Source: Gammaproteobacteria bacterium
GTDB taxonomy: Bacteria > Pseudomonadota > Gammaproteobacteria > Magnimaribacterales > Magnimaribacteraceae
Assembly: GCA_002730855.1 (NCBI GenBank)
Contig: PCBA01000050.1
Span: 1-16,420 of the forward strand
Reading direction: 5' to 3'
DNA length: 16,420 nt
A program made the translations under genes and the position numbers. A model generated the notes under the pieces. It was not told the origin of the DNA, ran no database searches, and saw only the letters and a program-made list of their open reading frames with translations. Shown in pieces: positions 8,299 through 14,894 of this stretch (position 1 is its first letter; each line of letters begins with the position of its first letter).

Positions 8299-9230
8299 TT
8301 TCTTCCTTCTAGAATATAAAACTTTCTTTTAGGGGCTGGAAAATTTTCTACCGTTAAATCATGATTGTCTTTTAAAACAGCTGATTCATATGACTTAAAA
8401 GGCATCCATCTTGTTTGCCTTTGCTCTCTAAAAGTAGTCTTAGTCTCTTCAGAAGAATCTATAACTGATAAATTCTCGTTTTCAATTAATTCTCTAAAAC
8501 CTTTATCTGTATGAACATAATATACGTTTGGCATTGAAGCATAAGGCCCTTTAGGCTGTAGATAATTCCCGTAATTACTTGGTGCAATAATTGTTTCTAT
8601 AATTAACTTACCTTTCTTTTTCATTGCCCTCTTCAATGATCGAACATGCATTGAAGGGTCCCTTTGATGGTACAAAAGACCCATACTAAAAACTAAATCA
8701 AAATGAGTCTCCCGCAGGTTAAGATCTTCTATCCTTTCTGGTAGCATTCTTACTTTATTAGTTTTTAAGAAGTGGTTAATCGCTAGAAATTGAGAATAAT
8801 GAGTTAGATTAGGCTCTAGGCATAAGATTGCTCCAGCCTGTTGACCCAGCATTCTAAAAGCATAATAACCGTTACCGGACCCTACATCTAAAATAGTTTT
8901 ATTTCTAAGATCTAACTTTAAATCAAGAAATCTATCCCACTTTAGATTTGATCTCCATTCACTATCTATAAGAGTGCTATTGACTGTAAACGGACCTTTC
9001 CTCCAAGGCAAAAACTCAAATAACAAGCTGTCAATCACCTCTTCCTCTGATTGGCTACATTTTCCAAATATGTTTACCCCCGAAATTAAATCATTTTTAA
9101 CATTATTGAGTTCAGGTAACTCTGATAATAAATTTAACCAATTCTTAATTCTTTTATCTTTCTTTTCTCCATATAAATTTTTTTCATATAGAGAAAGTAT
9201 GTTTTCGCACTCTAAAGATATAAAAGTCAT
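8295..9230 (-). CDS. cmoB: tRNA U34 carboxymethyltransferase
   Basis: CmoB transfers the carboxymethyl group of carboxy-SAM to 5-hydroxyuridine at tRNA position 34, giving cmo5U, which widens wobble reading. The 311-residue product carries the diagnostic PWRKGPF (75-81) and EWRSNLKWDR (91-100), the SAM-type motif ILDVGSGNGYYAFRM (113-127), SMGLLYHQRDP (182-192) and the C-terminal PAPKRK (298-303). It is about a dozen residues shorter than the E. coli protein, mostly at the N terminus. Its ATG overlaps the cmoA stop codon as ATGA, so the pair is translationally coupled: CmoA makes the cofactor that CmoB uses. Its stop is convergent with, and overlaps, the recG stop. Confidence 0.95.
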   Translation of the reverse strand: MTFISLECENILSLYEKNLYGEKKDKRIKNWLNLLSELPELNNVKNDLISGVNIFGKCSQSEEEVIDSLLFEFLPWRKGPFTVNSTLIDSEWRSNLKWDRFLDLKLDLRNKTILDVGSGNGYYAFRMLGQQAGAILCLEPNLTHYSQFLAINHFLKTNKVRMLPERIEDLNLRETHFDLVFSMGLLYHQRDPSMHVRSLKRAMKKKGKLIIETIIAPSNYGNYLQPKGPYASMPNVYYVHTDKGFRELIENENLSVIDSSEETKTTFREQRQTRWMPFKSYESAVLKDNHDLTVENFPAPKRKFYILEGRN

Positions 9231-9955
9231 TGTTTCTCAAACTTATAAGTTAAGAAATTAAGATCAAACATTAATTTGATTGGATTTATAAACCCTACCT
9301 CTTCCAATCTTTTAATATGTTGTTTTTCTGTCTCTGTTATGAGAACCCCCTCTAAAGAATCTCTCTTACCTGAAATCTCTAATTCAGAATAGCCATTCTT
9401 AGATTTAAAAGAATGATGAATTTTTGATATCTCCGCAGTCTCTCTTTCAGATTCGAAATGAACCTTTTCAGATAACAACAGAATCCCATCGGGATTTAAC
9501 CCTTCATATATCTTTTTCATTAATTTCTGTCTTTCACTAAGTTCAAGAAACTGAAGTACAAAATTTATTACTACAATAGAGGCATTCTGTATTACTGAAT
9601 TACAAATATCTTCATTTAAGAATTCAACTACCCCTTCTTCAATTAGATTAGAAAATTTAGTATTGCAAGACATAATCATAGATTCAGAGCTATCAATGCC
9701 AATAATCTTAGCTCTGCCTTCTACTCCATTAATAATAGAGGCTGTAGAGGCTCCAAGGGAACATCCTAAATCATAAATATTTGTATTTTCTCTAGAATGT
9801 TTTTTGCTTTGCTGCTCAATAATATTTAGGGTCGTAATGTACCCAGGAACAGATCTATCGATCATATCTTCAAAAACTTCTGTAACTTCTTGATTGAAAG
9901 AAAACGGCAAACAGCTTACATTACCTTCTTCAAAAATTTTGTCCTTCTTTGCCAT
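9227..9955 (-). CDS. cmoA: Carboxy-S-adenosyl-L-methionine synthase
   Basis: CmoA converts SAM and prephenate into carboxy-SAM and phenylpyruvate, supplying the donor for CmoB. The 242-residue product has the family-specific FEDMIDRSVPGY (28-39), SAM-binding DLGCSLGAST (62-71), IGIDSSESM (85-93), the VINFVLQFLE segment (129-138) and NGYSELEISGKR (187-198), which includes the arginine used for carboxy-SAM binding. It precedes cmoB with an ATGA overlap. Upstream is a 29-base gap shared with a divergent acetyltransferase gene. A TACAAT hexamer on this strand ends six bases before the ATG, which would place the transcript start at or very near the start codon. I see no Shine-Dalgarno site. Identity is firm; start-site use is inferred. 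Confidence 0.95.
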   Translation of the reverse strand: MAKKDKIFEEGNVSCLPFSFNQEVTEVFEDMIDRSVPGYITTLNIIEQQSKKHSRENTNIYDLGCSLGASTASIINGVEGRAKIIGIDSSESMIMSCNTKFSNLIEEGVVEFLNEDICNSVIQNASIVVINFVLQFLELSERQKLMKKIYEGLNPDGILLLSEKVHFESERETAEISKIHHSFKSKNGYSELEISGKRDSLEGVLITETEKQHIKRLEEVGFINPIKLMFDLNFLTYKFEKQ

Positions 9956-9984
9956 GAGGTAATTGTAAAATTTAAAAGAAAAAA
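9956..9984. promoter_or_regulatory. Minimal divergent promoter region of cmoA and the GNAT gene
   Basis: Only 29 bases separate the two start codons. On the minus strand TACAAT (plus 9962-9967) is a five-of-six -10 box; an 18-base spacer leads to TAAACA (plus 9986-9991), already inside the neighbouring gene. On the plus strand TAAAAT (9966-9971) is a -10 candidate with a leader of about 7 bases, and its -35 would fall inside cmoA. The two hexamers overlap by two bases, so polymerase binding at one should exclude the other. Confidence 0.4.
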
Positions 9985-10428
9985 ATGTTTAATTACTTTA
10001 TCAAATCCCCTGAAACAGAAAAAGAATGGGAAGAATATCTTCTTTTCCGCTGGGAAATCTTAAGAAAACCTTTAGGCATGTCTAAAGAATCTCTTGAGGA
10101 TTCGTTAGAAGACTCTAGCTTCCACTTAATGGGTATTGACGATGAGAATAGAGTTATAGCTTCAGGCAGAATACACTTTAACGAATCTGATGAAGCTCAA
10201 ATAAGATACATGGCAGTTAAAGATAGCTTTAAAAGGAAAGGGGTTGGTTCTGAAATTGTTGCTAAACTTGAAAAATATGCAATTTCTAAAGGGGCAAAAA
10301 TAATGGTGCTTAACGCTAGAGAAAATGCTCTCAGTTTTTATTTGTCTTTAGGCTATCAAGAGAAAGGCCCGTATCAATCTGATACAGGCATACCTCATAG
10401 TAAAATGGAAAAAAGCTTGATTAGTTAG
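9985..10428 (+). CDS. GNAT family N-acetyltransferase (ElaA/YjcF-like)
   Basis: This is a single-domain acetyl-CoA-dependent acetyltransferase of 147 residues; the substrate is unknown. The acetyl-CoA-binding motif A appears as RYMAVKDSFKRKGVGSEIV (74-92, with the Arg/Gln-x-x-Gly-x-Gly pattern at 84-88). ARENALSFYLSLGY (111-124) is motif B. The end, TGIPHSKMEK (134-143), matches the GIPHxxM tail seen in ElaA/YjcF-type proteins. The N-terminal segment (EEYLLFRWEILRKPLG, 16-31) also resembles that subgroup. It stands alone on the plus strand, divergent from cmoA and convergent with hppA, whose stop lies one base away. The ATG is preceded by an A-rich stretch but no clear Shine-Dalgarno site. 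A function cannot be assigned beyond the family. Confidence 0.85.
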   Translation: MFNYFIKSPETEKEWEEYLLFRWEILRKPLGMSKESLEDSLEDSSFHLMGIDDENRVIASGRIHFNESDEAQIRYMAVKDSFKRKGVGSEIVAKLEKYAISKGAKIMVLNARENALSFYLSLGYQEKGPYQSDTGIPHSKMEKSLIS

Positions 10429-10429
10429 C

Positions 10430-12436
10430 TTATAGCAAAGGGGCAATAACTAAACTCACTATAGCCATTACATTGATAAGAATATTCATGGAAGGGCCTG
10501 ATGTATCTTTAAAAGGATCTCCCACAGTATCACCCACAACTGTTGCTGAATGAGTATCTGTGCCCTTTCCTCCTAAGTTCCCTTTTTCTACGTATTTCTT
10601 TGCATTATCCCAAGCTCCACCTGCATTAGCCATAAAGAGAGCCATTAATACACAGACTAAGAGCCCTCCTGCAAGCATTCCTCCTAGTGCTTCTGCTCCT
10701 ATGCCCATGCCAACCAAAGGAGGCGCAGAAACTGCAATTATTCCTGGTAAGAGCATTTTTTTAAGAGCTGCCGATGTAGCAATATCCACACATTTTTCTG
10801 TATCAGGTTCCGCGTTACCTTCTAGAAGTCCAGGTATCTCCTTAAACTGTCTTCTGATTTCATTAATCATTTCAAATGCAGCGTCTCCAACGGCCGTCAT
10901 AGTTATTGAAGCTATGAGGAAAGGAATAGCACCGCCAATAAAAATTCCTATTAAGACTGTAGGGTTGCTTAATAGAAGCTCAAGAGGTTCAGCTCTATTA
11001 GAAGATACTGCAGATACAAAAGCTGCTATTATTGCCAAAGCTGCTAAAGCTGCGGCACCAATAGCAAAACCCTTCCCTATTGCAGCAGTCGTATTGCCTT
11101 GCTCATCTAATTCATCAGTAATAATTCTTGTTTCTGATGGCATACCAGCCATCTCAGCTATACCGCCTGCATTGTCTGCTACAGGTCCATAGGCATCTAT
11201 GGCCATAGTAATACCAACTGTGGAAAGCATCCCAACAGCAGCTATACCTACTCCATAAAGACCTGTTAACTGAGTAGAAATAAAGATAATCAACACTATA
11301 CAAGCTATAGGAAGAACAACTGATTGCATGCCAACCGATAAACCAGTAATCATCACAGTTGCCGGTCCAGTCTGACCTGCCTCCGCTATTTTTACTACAG
11401 GTTTTGAGCCTGTGTAATATTCAGTAATAAGCCCTATAGCAATTCCGCCTACAGAACCACATACAACAGCTAGCCAAACATTAAGACCGTCTGCACCTAT
11501 TAATTTCCCAGTTAAAAAGTAAGCAGCAATAATAAAAATTAGAGGAGCACCCATTGTTCCCCATCGCATGGCACTAGCGGGAGATGATTTTGAAAATAGC
11601 CTTACAATAATAATACCCAAGATAGAAGCAATAAGCCCTAAGGAGGCTAAAGCCAGAGGAAGAAACATCATCCCTTCTTTCTGATTTTGTGAAAACTCTG
11701 AAGAAATAACAAAAGTTGAGGCAATAGCTATGCAAGCAACCATAGATCCGCAGTAAGATTCAAAGATATCTGAACCCATTCCAGCAATATCTCCAACGTT
11801 ATCTCCAACATTATCCGCTATAACTCCTGGATTGCGAGGATCATCTTCAGGAATACCTGCTTCAATTTTTCCAACTAAATCTGCCCCAACATCAGCGCTT
11901 TTGGTGTAAATACCACCTCCAACTCTTGAAAAAAGAGCCACTATTGAAGCGCCCATAGCAAAACCTTCTATTGAATGCGCATTACCACTTAAAAAATAAT
12001 AAAGAGAACCAAGCCCAATTAGACCTAAGGAGGCTACACAAAGACCCATGATAGAACCACCGTAGAAAGCAACAGTCAGAGCTGATTCAGCTCCAGATTC
12101 TGAAGCCGCAGTGGCTGTTCTTACATTTGCTTTAGTAGCTGAGTACATACCAATCCAACCTGCTATAGAAGACGATAAAGCTCCTGCTAAAACTGCTAAG
12201 GCGGTATCTTCTCCTAAAGACAACCAAACTAGTACAATTACAACCAAGGCAAAAACACTTAAATATGTATATTCGGTCTTCATAAAAGTCATAGCACCTA
12301 AATGGATCTGATCTCCTATTTTCTTTACCTTATCGTCCCCTTCTGGGAATTTATTTACTAAAAGGTAAATACCTAAGGCCACCAAAAGGCCTAAAATACC
12401 TAATGTTGGCGGTATAGCTAGATAACTGTCTATCAT
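10430..12436 (-). CDS. hppA: Membrane pyrophosphatase, potassium-dependent type (H+ and/or Na+ pump)
   Basis: The 668-residue integral membrane enzyme hydrolyses pyrophosphate and pumps cations out of the cytoplasm. The catalytic motifs are intact: DVGADLVGK (182-190), EDDPRNP (197-203), DNVGDNVGD (208-216), DAYGPVADNAGG (414-425) and, near the end, GDTVGDPFKDTSGP (635-648). Many hydrophobic segments alternate with these cytoplasmic loops, as expected for the 16-helix fold. At the potassium-selectivity site the sequence is GNTTAAIG (447-454). Alanine at 451 and glycine at 454 are the residues of potassium-dependent enzymes; potassium-independent ones have lysine at the first of these. Whether it pumps protons, sodium or both is not decided here. 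It has a strong Shine-Dalgarno site. It ends one base from the convergent GNAT gene. Confidence 0.95.
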   Translation of the reverse strand: MIDSYLAIPPTLGILGLLVALGIYLLVNKFPEGDDKVKKIGDQIHLGAMTFMKTEYTYLSVFALVVIVLVWLSLGEDTALAVLAGALSSSIAGWIGMYSATKANVRTATAASESGAESALTVAFYGGSIMGLCVASLGLIGLGSLYYFLSGNAHSIEGFAMGASIVALFSRVGGGIYTKSADVGADLVGKIEAGIPEDDPRNPGVIADNVGDNVGDIAGMGSDIFESYCGSMVACIAIASTFVISSEFSQNQKEGMMFLPLALASLGLIASILGIIIVRLFSKSSPASAMRWGTMGAPLIFIIAAYFLTGKLIGADGLNVWLAVVCGSVGGIAIGLITEYYTGSKPVVKIAEAGQTGPATVMITGLSVGMQSVVLPIACIVLIIFISTQLTGLYGVGIAAVGMLSTVGITMAIDAYGPVADNAGGIAEMAGMPSETRIITDELDEQGNTTAAIGKGFAIGAAALAALAIIAAFVSAVSSNRAEPLELLLSNPTVLIGIFIGGAIPFLIASITMTAVGDAAFEMINEIRRQFKEIPGLLEGNAEPDTEKCVDIATSAALKKMLLPGIIAVSAPPLVGMGIGAEALGGMLAGGLLVCVLMALFMANAGGAWDNAKKYVEKGNLGGKGTDTHSATVVGDTVGDPFKDTSGPSMNILINVMAIVSLVIAPLL

Positions 12437-12441
12437 TGTTT

Positions 12442-12447
12442 CTCCTT
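12442..12447 (-). promoter_or_regulatory. Strong ribosome binding site of hppA
   Basis: AAGGAG on the minus strand sits five bases before the hppA ATG, a near-ideal Shine-Dalgarno site. Most other genes in the window lack one, so hppA may be set for high translation. Further upstream, TATTAA (plus 12468-12473) is a possible -10 box with TTATTC 16 bases before it as a weak -35, giving hppA its own promoter in the 75-base gap after the symporter gene. Confidence 0.7.
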
Positions 12448-12511
12448 AAAAATACTGGAATTTGTTATTAATAGCGCGTGAGTCTACAAGAATAATAAAT
12501 TAATGAAAATA

Positions 12512-13774
12512 TTAATTTTCTGATTCGAAAGTTTCTTGGTCAAATTCATTCTCAGATTTCGCAACTATGCAAGAAACGGCAGCGTCCCCACAAACATTAA
12601 CTGCTGTACGTATCATGTCCAAGATTCTATCTACAGCTAAAATCAACCCTATCGCATCTAAAGGAAGCCCCAAAGAGCCAAGAATTAATGCCAAAGTTAC
12701 TGTCCCTGCTGAAGGTACTGCAGCTGTCCCTATGGAAGTAACTATAGCCAACAAAACTATTTGTCCATACTGGATTAAAGTTAAATCTATCCCTACTGTG
12801 CTAGCAATAAACATAGTAGCCAAGCCCTGCATGATAGCCGTTCCGTCCATGTTGATTGTTGCGCCCACAGGAACTACAAAAGAAGAGACATCCTTCTTAA
12901 CTCCAAGATCATCAGTCACAGTTTTTAATGTAACAGGTATAGTTGCTGCGCTAGATGAAGTAGAAAAGGCGAACAATGCAACATTCCTCATTTTCTTAAA
13001 AAATATAATAGGGTTTAGATTTGCAATAAATTTGAGTATGAGGGAATAAGTGAAAATAAGATGAAAAAACAATACAAATATTAGTAAAAGTACGTATTGA
13101 GCTAAGTCTCCAAATATGTTTAATCCCTTATCCATTACATAACTACCCATCAAACAAAATACTCCTATCGGAGCAAAGCTCATAATTAGTAGAACTATCT
13201 TCAGAAAAACAATATTAAGTCTTTCAAAGGCCTTAGATAAACCATCAGTTAAATCGTCGGTAAGGTTCAAAGCTATACCAAACAGAATGCTTATAAACAC
13301 GATACCAAGCATATTATTTTCAATAAAAGCACCAAACATATTATTGGGGAATATCCTTAACACGGTGCCGTATAAGCTCGAATCTCCTGGTGGAGGAGTA
13401 AAAGAAACTATTGGCCCTTCGGCTCCTGAAAGATCAAAAACCCAGCCAAAAAATAAAGCTAAACTTACTGCTATAGCTGTAGTTATTAAATACAATCCTA
13501 TTGTTTTAGTGGCAATCGATCCCAGCTTAACCATATTTGATAATGAAGAGATTCCTGAGACAAGAGAGAAAAAAACTAGAGGTACTACAACTAGCATTAA
13601 CAGATTTTTAAAAATCTGCCCCCCTAAATTAAATATATATTTCTCTATACCAAGAGAAATGCTTTCCGAAAAAATATTTTGTGAATAATAAAAGACTGAA
13701 GCAATTAAAACCCCAAAGGCCATTCCTATTAGAACATTTCTAGTTAGGTTCTTTGGTGCAGTTAATGTATTCAT
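12512..13774 (-). CDS. Dicarboxylate/acidic amino acid:cation symporter (DAACS family)
   Basis: This is a 420-residue inner-membrane secondary transporter of the GltP/GltT/DctA fold, importing glutamate, aspartate or C4-dicarboxylates with protons or sodium. The serine-rich hairpin 1 is STSSSAATIP (271-280), NMDGTA is at 308-313 in TM7, and hairpin 2 has GTAAVPSAG (349-357). TM8 reads LDMIRTAVNVCGD, with Asp386, Arg389, Asn393 and Asp397. Arg389 lines up with the arginine that binds the substrate side-chain carboxylate in GltPh and EAATs, which favours an acidic substrate over neutral amino acids. NMDGT suggests a sodium site, but the coupling ion is not settled. Its ATG overlaps the rubredoxin stop as ATGA. 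No Shine-Dalgarno site is evident, so translation is probably coupled to rubredoxin. Confidence 0.92.
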   Translation of the reverse strand: MNTLTAPKNLTRNVLIGMAFGVLIASVFYYSQNIFSESISLGIEKYIFNLGGQIFKNLLMLVVVPLVFFSLVSGISSLSNMVKLGSIATKTIGLYLITTAIAVSLALFFGWVFDLSGAEGPIVSFTPPPGDSSLYGTVLRIFPNNMFGAFIENNMLGIVFISILFGIALNLTDDLTDGLSKAFERLNIVFLKIVLLIMSFAPIGVFCLMGSYVMDKGLNIFGDLAQYVLLLIFVLFFHLIFTYSLILKFIANLNPIIFFKKMRNVALFAFSTSSSAATIPVTLKTVTDDLGVKKDVSSFVVPVGATINMDGTAIMQGLATMFIASTVGIDLTLIQYGQIVLLAIVTSIGTAAVPSAGTVTLALILGSLGLPLDAIGLILAVDRILDMIRTAVNVCGDAAVSCIVAKSENEFDQETFESEN

Positions 13775-13935
13775 ATTTCTAACATCTCAAAATCTTCCTT
13801 ACCCACTCCACAATCTGGGCATACCCAATCTTCAGGTATGTCTTCCCATTTGGTTCCAGGCTCTATACCATCATCAGGCCAACCCTCTTCTTCATCATAG
13901 ACCAATCCACAGACAATACATTCCCATTTTTTCAA
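13771..13935 (-). CDS. Rubredoxin, TTG start
   Basis: A 54-residue rubredoxin that binds one iron through four cysteines and carries single electrons in the cytoplasm. The frame reads (L/M)KKWECIVCGLVYD at the start, then GWPDDGIEPGTKWEDIP (18-34) and WVCPDCGVGKEDFE (37-50). Cys6/Cys9 and Cys39/Cys42 form the two CxxCG knuckles, and the aromatic and PxDGI/PGT core is intact. There is no in-frame ATG before the first cysteine, and an in-frame TAG lies at 13939-13941, two codons upstream. TTG at 13933-13935 is therefore the evident start, supported by AAGGAG six bases before it. The stop overlaps the symporter ATG as ATGA. Its redox partner is not in the window; alkane hydroxylases, reductases and oxidative-stress enzymes are known partners of the family. 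Confidence 0.95.
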   Translation of the reverse strand: MKKWECIVCGLVYDEEEGWPDDGIEPGTKWEDIPEDWVCPDCGVGKEDFEMLEI

Positions 13936-13941
13936 TTTCTA

Positions 13942-13947
13942 CTCCTT
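13942..13947 (-). promoter_or_regulatory. Ribosome binding site that fixes the rubredoxin TTG start
   Basis: AAGGAG on the minus strand ends six bases before the TTG at 13933-13935. Because an in-frame TAG lies between the site and the TTG, and no in-frame ATG occurs before the first cysteine pair, this site and the TTG together define the start of the rubredoxin gene. Confidence 0.85.
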
Positions 13948-13977
13948 AAGCGATTAAAAAAACGTTATTCTAACTCA

Positions 13978-14003
13978 ACTTTAGTGCTTACCTAGACTAA
14001 AGT
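13978..14003. repeat. Perfect 8-base inverted repeat, operator-like
   Basis: ACTTTAGT (13978-13985) and its exact reverse complement ACTAAAGT (13996-14003) are separated by 10 bases, so the half-site centres are 18 bases apart. No T-run follows on either strand, so a terminator is unlikely. The position, between the divergent start codons and over the candidate -35 elements, suits a binding site for a dimeric regulator. The regulator is unknown, and chance in AT-rich DNA cannot be excluded. Confidence 0.4.
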
Positions 14004-14033
14004 AACAGCCTTTTTAAAGTTGTGTAATTGAGA

Positions 14034-14894
14034 ATGAAACATAAAGACAAAGCATTAGGATTCTATAAGTTAATAAGAGCAGATAAGCCAATCGGAACAT
14101 TATTACTACTTTGGCCTACTCTTTCAGCTTTTATTGTTCTAACTGAAAGCGAGCCAAATTTGTTCTTAATGTCCCTCTTTGTGTTTGGAACTTTCTTAAT
14201 GCGGTCTGCTGGATGCGTTATAAACGATTATTTTGATATGGAATTTGATGGAAGTGTGGATAGAACGAAAAACCGACCTTTAGTTACTGGAGTCGTAAAG
14301 CCCTCAGAGGCATTAATATTGTTCTGCTTCCTAATATTGATCTCTTGCTGTTTATTGATATGGATGAATTGGTTAACTATTAAAGTAGCAGCCTTTGGAT
14401 TGGCATTAGCAATTTTCTATCCTTTAACTAAACGTTTTTTTGCTATACCTCAATTATTCTTAGGACTGGCCTTCTCTTGGGGGATTCTTATGGTTTCTGC
14501 AGCAGAACTAAATAAAATAAATTACATCTCATTAATTTTATTTGCTTCATGTTTCTTTTGGATCCTTGCATACGATACTGCTTATGCGATGAGTGACAAA
14601 GAAGATGACCTTAAGGCTGGGCTACGCTCTTCCGCTCTCACTTTTGGAAATAAAGTAGTACATTTCTTTATATCTTTTCATCTTATTTCCTTAGGCATTT
14701 GGTCGTGGCTTGGATACGAATTAAAAATGCATCCATTATTTTATTTATCCAGCCTGTCTTGGTTGGTCTTAATTATTTATCAATATGAACTTATCCGAAA
14801 TTACGATAGGCACCAATGCTTTTTAGCTTTTAAGAATAATAATTGGATAGGTTTTTCATTGCTTATTGGTTCTTTGCTAGGTACAAGCTTATGA
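14034..14894 (+). CDS. ubiA: 4-hydroxybenzoate polyprenyltransferase
   Basis: UbiA joins a polyprenyl diphosphate to 4-hydroxybenzoate at the inner membrane, an early step of ubiquinone synthesis. From the ATG at 14034 the protein has 286 residues. It has both aspartate-rich motifs: NDYFDMEFD (64-72) and YDTAYAMSDKEDD (180-192). The N-terminal RADKPIGTLLLLWPT (15-29) is characteristic of UbiA rather than other prenyltransferases, and the rest is a series of hydrophobic helices. A TTG six bases upstream (14028) is in frame, but the ATG is the more likely start; a TAA directly precedes the TTG. There is no clear Shine-Dalgarno site. Its stop overlaps the next gene's ATG as ATGA. ubiC is not adjacent, so 4-hydroxybenzoate must come from a gene elsewhere. 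Confidence 0.95.
   Translation: MKHKDKALGFYKLIRADKPIGTLLLLWPTLSAFIVLTESEPNLFLMSLFVFGTFLMRSAGCVINDYFDMEFDGSVDRTKNRPLVTGVVKPSEALILFCFLILISCCLLIWMNWLTIKVAAFGLALAIFYPLTKRFFAIPQLFLGLAFSWGILMVSAAELNKINYISLILFASCFFWILAYDTAYAMSDKEDDLKAGLRSSALTFGNKVVHFFISFHLISLGIWSWLGYELKMHPLFYLSSLSWLVLIIYQYELIRNYDRHQCFLAFKNNNWIGFSLLIGSLLGTSL

Larger units (their letters stand above)
13936..14033. promoter_or_regulatory. Divergent promoter region between rubredoxin and ubiA
   Basis: At 98 bases this is the longest gap in the window. For the minus strand, TAGAAT (plus 13967-13972) is a five-of-six -10 box with a weak CTAGGT 17 bases upstream (plus 13990-13995). For the plus strand, TAGACT (13993-13998) and TAAAGT (14015-14020), 16 bases apart, are a weak pair that would start ubiA mRNA near 14027. 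A perfect inverted repeat (listed separately) overlaps or adjoins both -35 candidates. The promoter assignments are by eye and tentative. Confidence 0.35.

Noticed and set aside
10560..11192. Long open frame antisense to hppA that could encode about 210 residues
   Set aside because: It is rich in Ala, Pro, Ile and Ser, shows no domain, and lies wholly opposite conserved catalytic segments of the pyrophosphatase. It arises from the codon pattern of a membrane protein.
12497..12518. Inverted repeat AAATTAAT-gaaaat-ATTAATTT at the end of the symporter gene, considered as its terminator
   Set aside because: The stem is purely A-T, it includes the stop codon, and the strand read by the symporter has no T-run after it. 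It is most likely AT-rich chance.
12567..13688. Two open frames antisense to the symporter (12567-13049 and 13287-13688)
   Set aside because: Both mirror conserved transmembrane coding sequence, have no recognisable motifs and lack their own start context.
14028..14033. TTG start for ubiA two codons before the ATG
   Set aside because: The ATG at 14034 gives a normal N terminus and no Shine-Dalgarno site favours the TTG. The difference is two residues and cannot be settled from sequence alone.
14843..14890. Upstream TTG-initiated extension of the COG3146 acyltransferase
   Set aside because: The added 16 residues are encoded inside the end of ubiA. The ATG at 14891 forms a standard ATGA overlap, and the family N terminus begins there.
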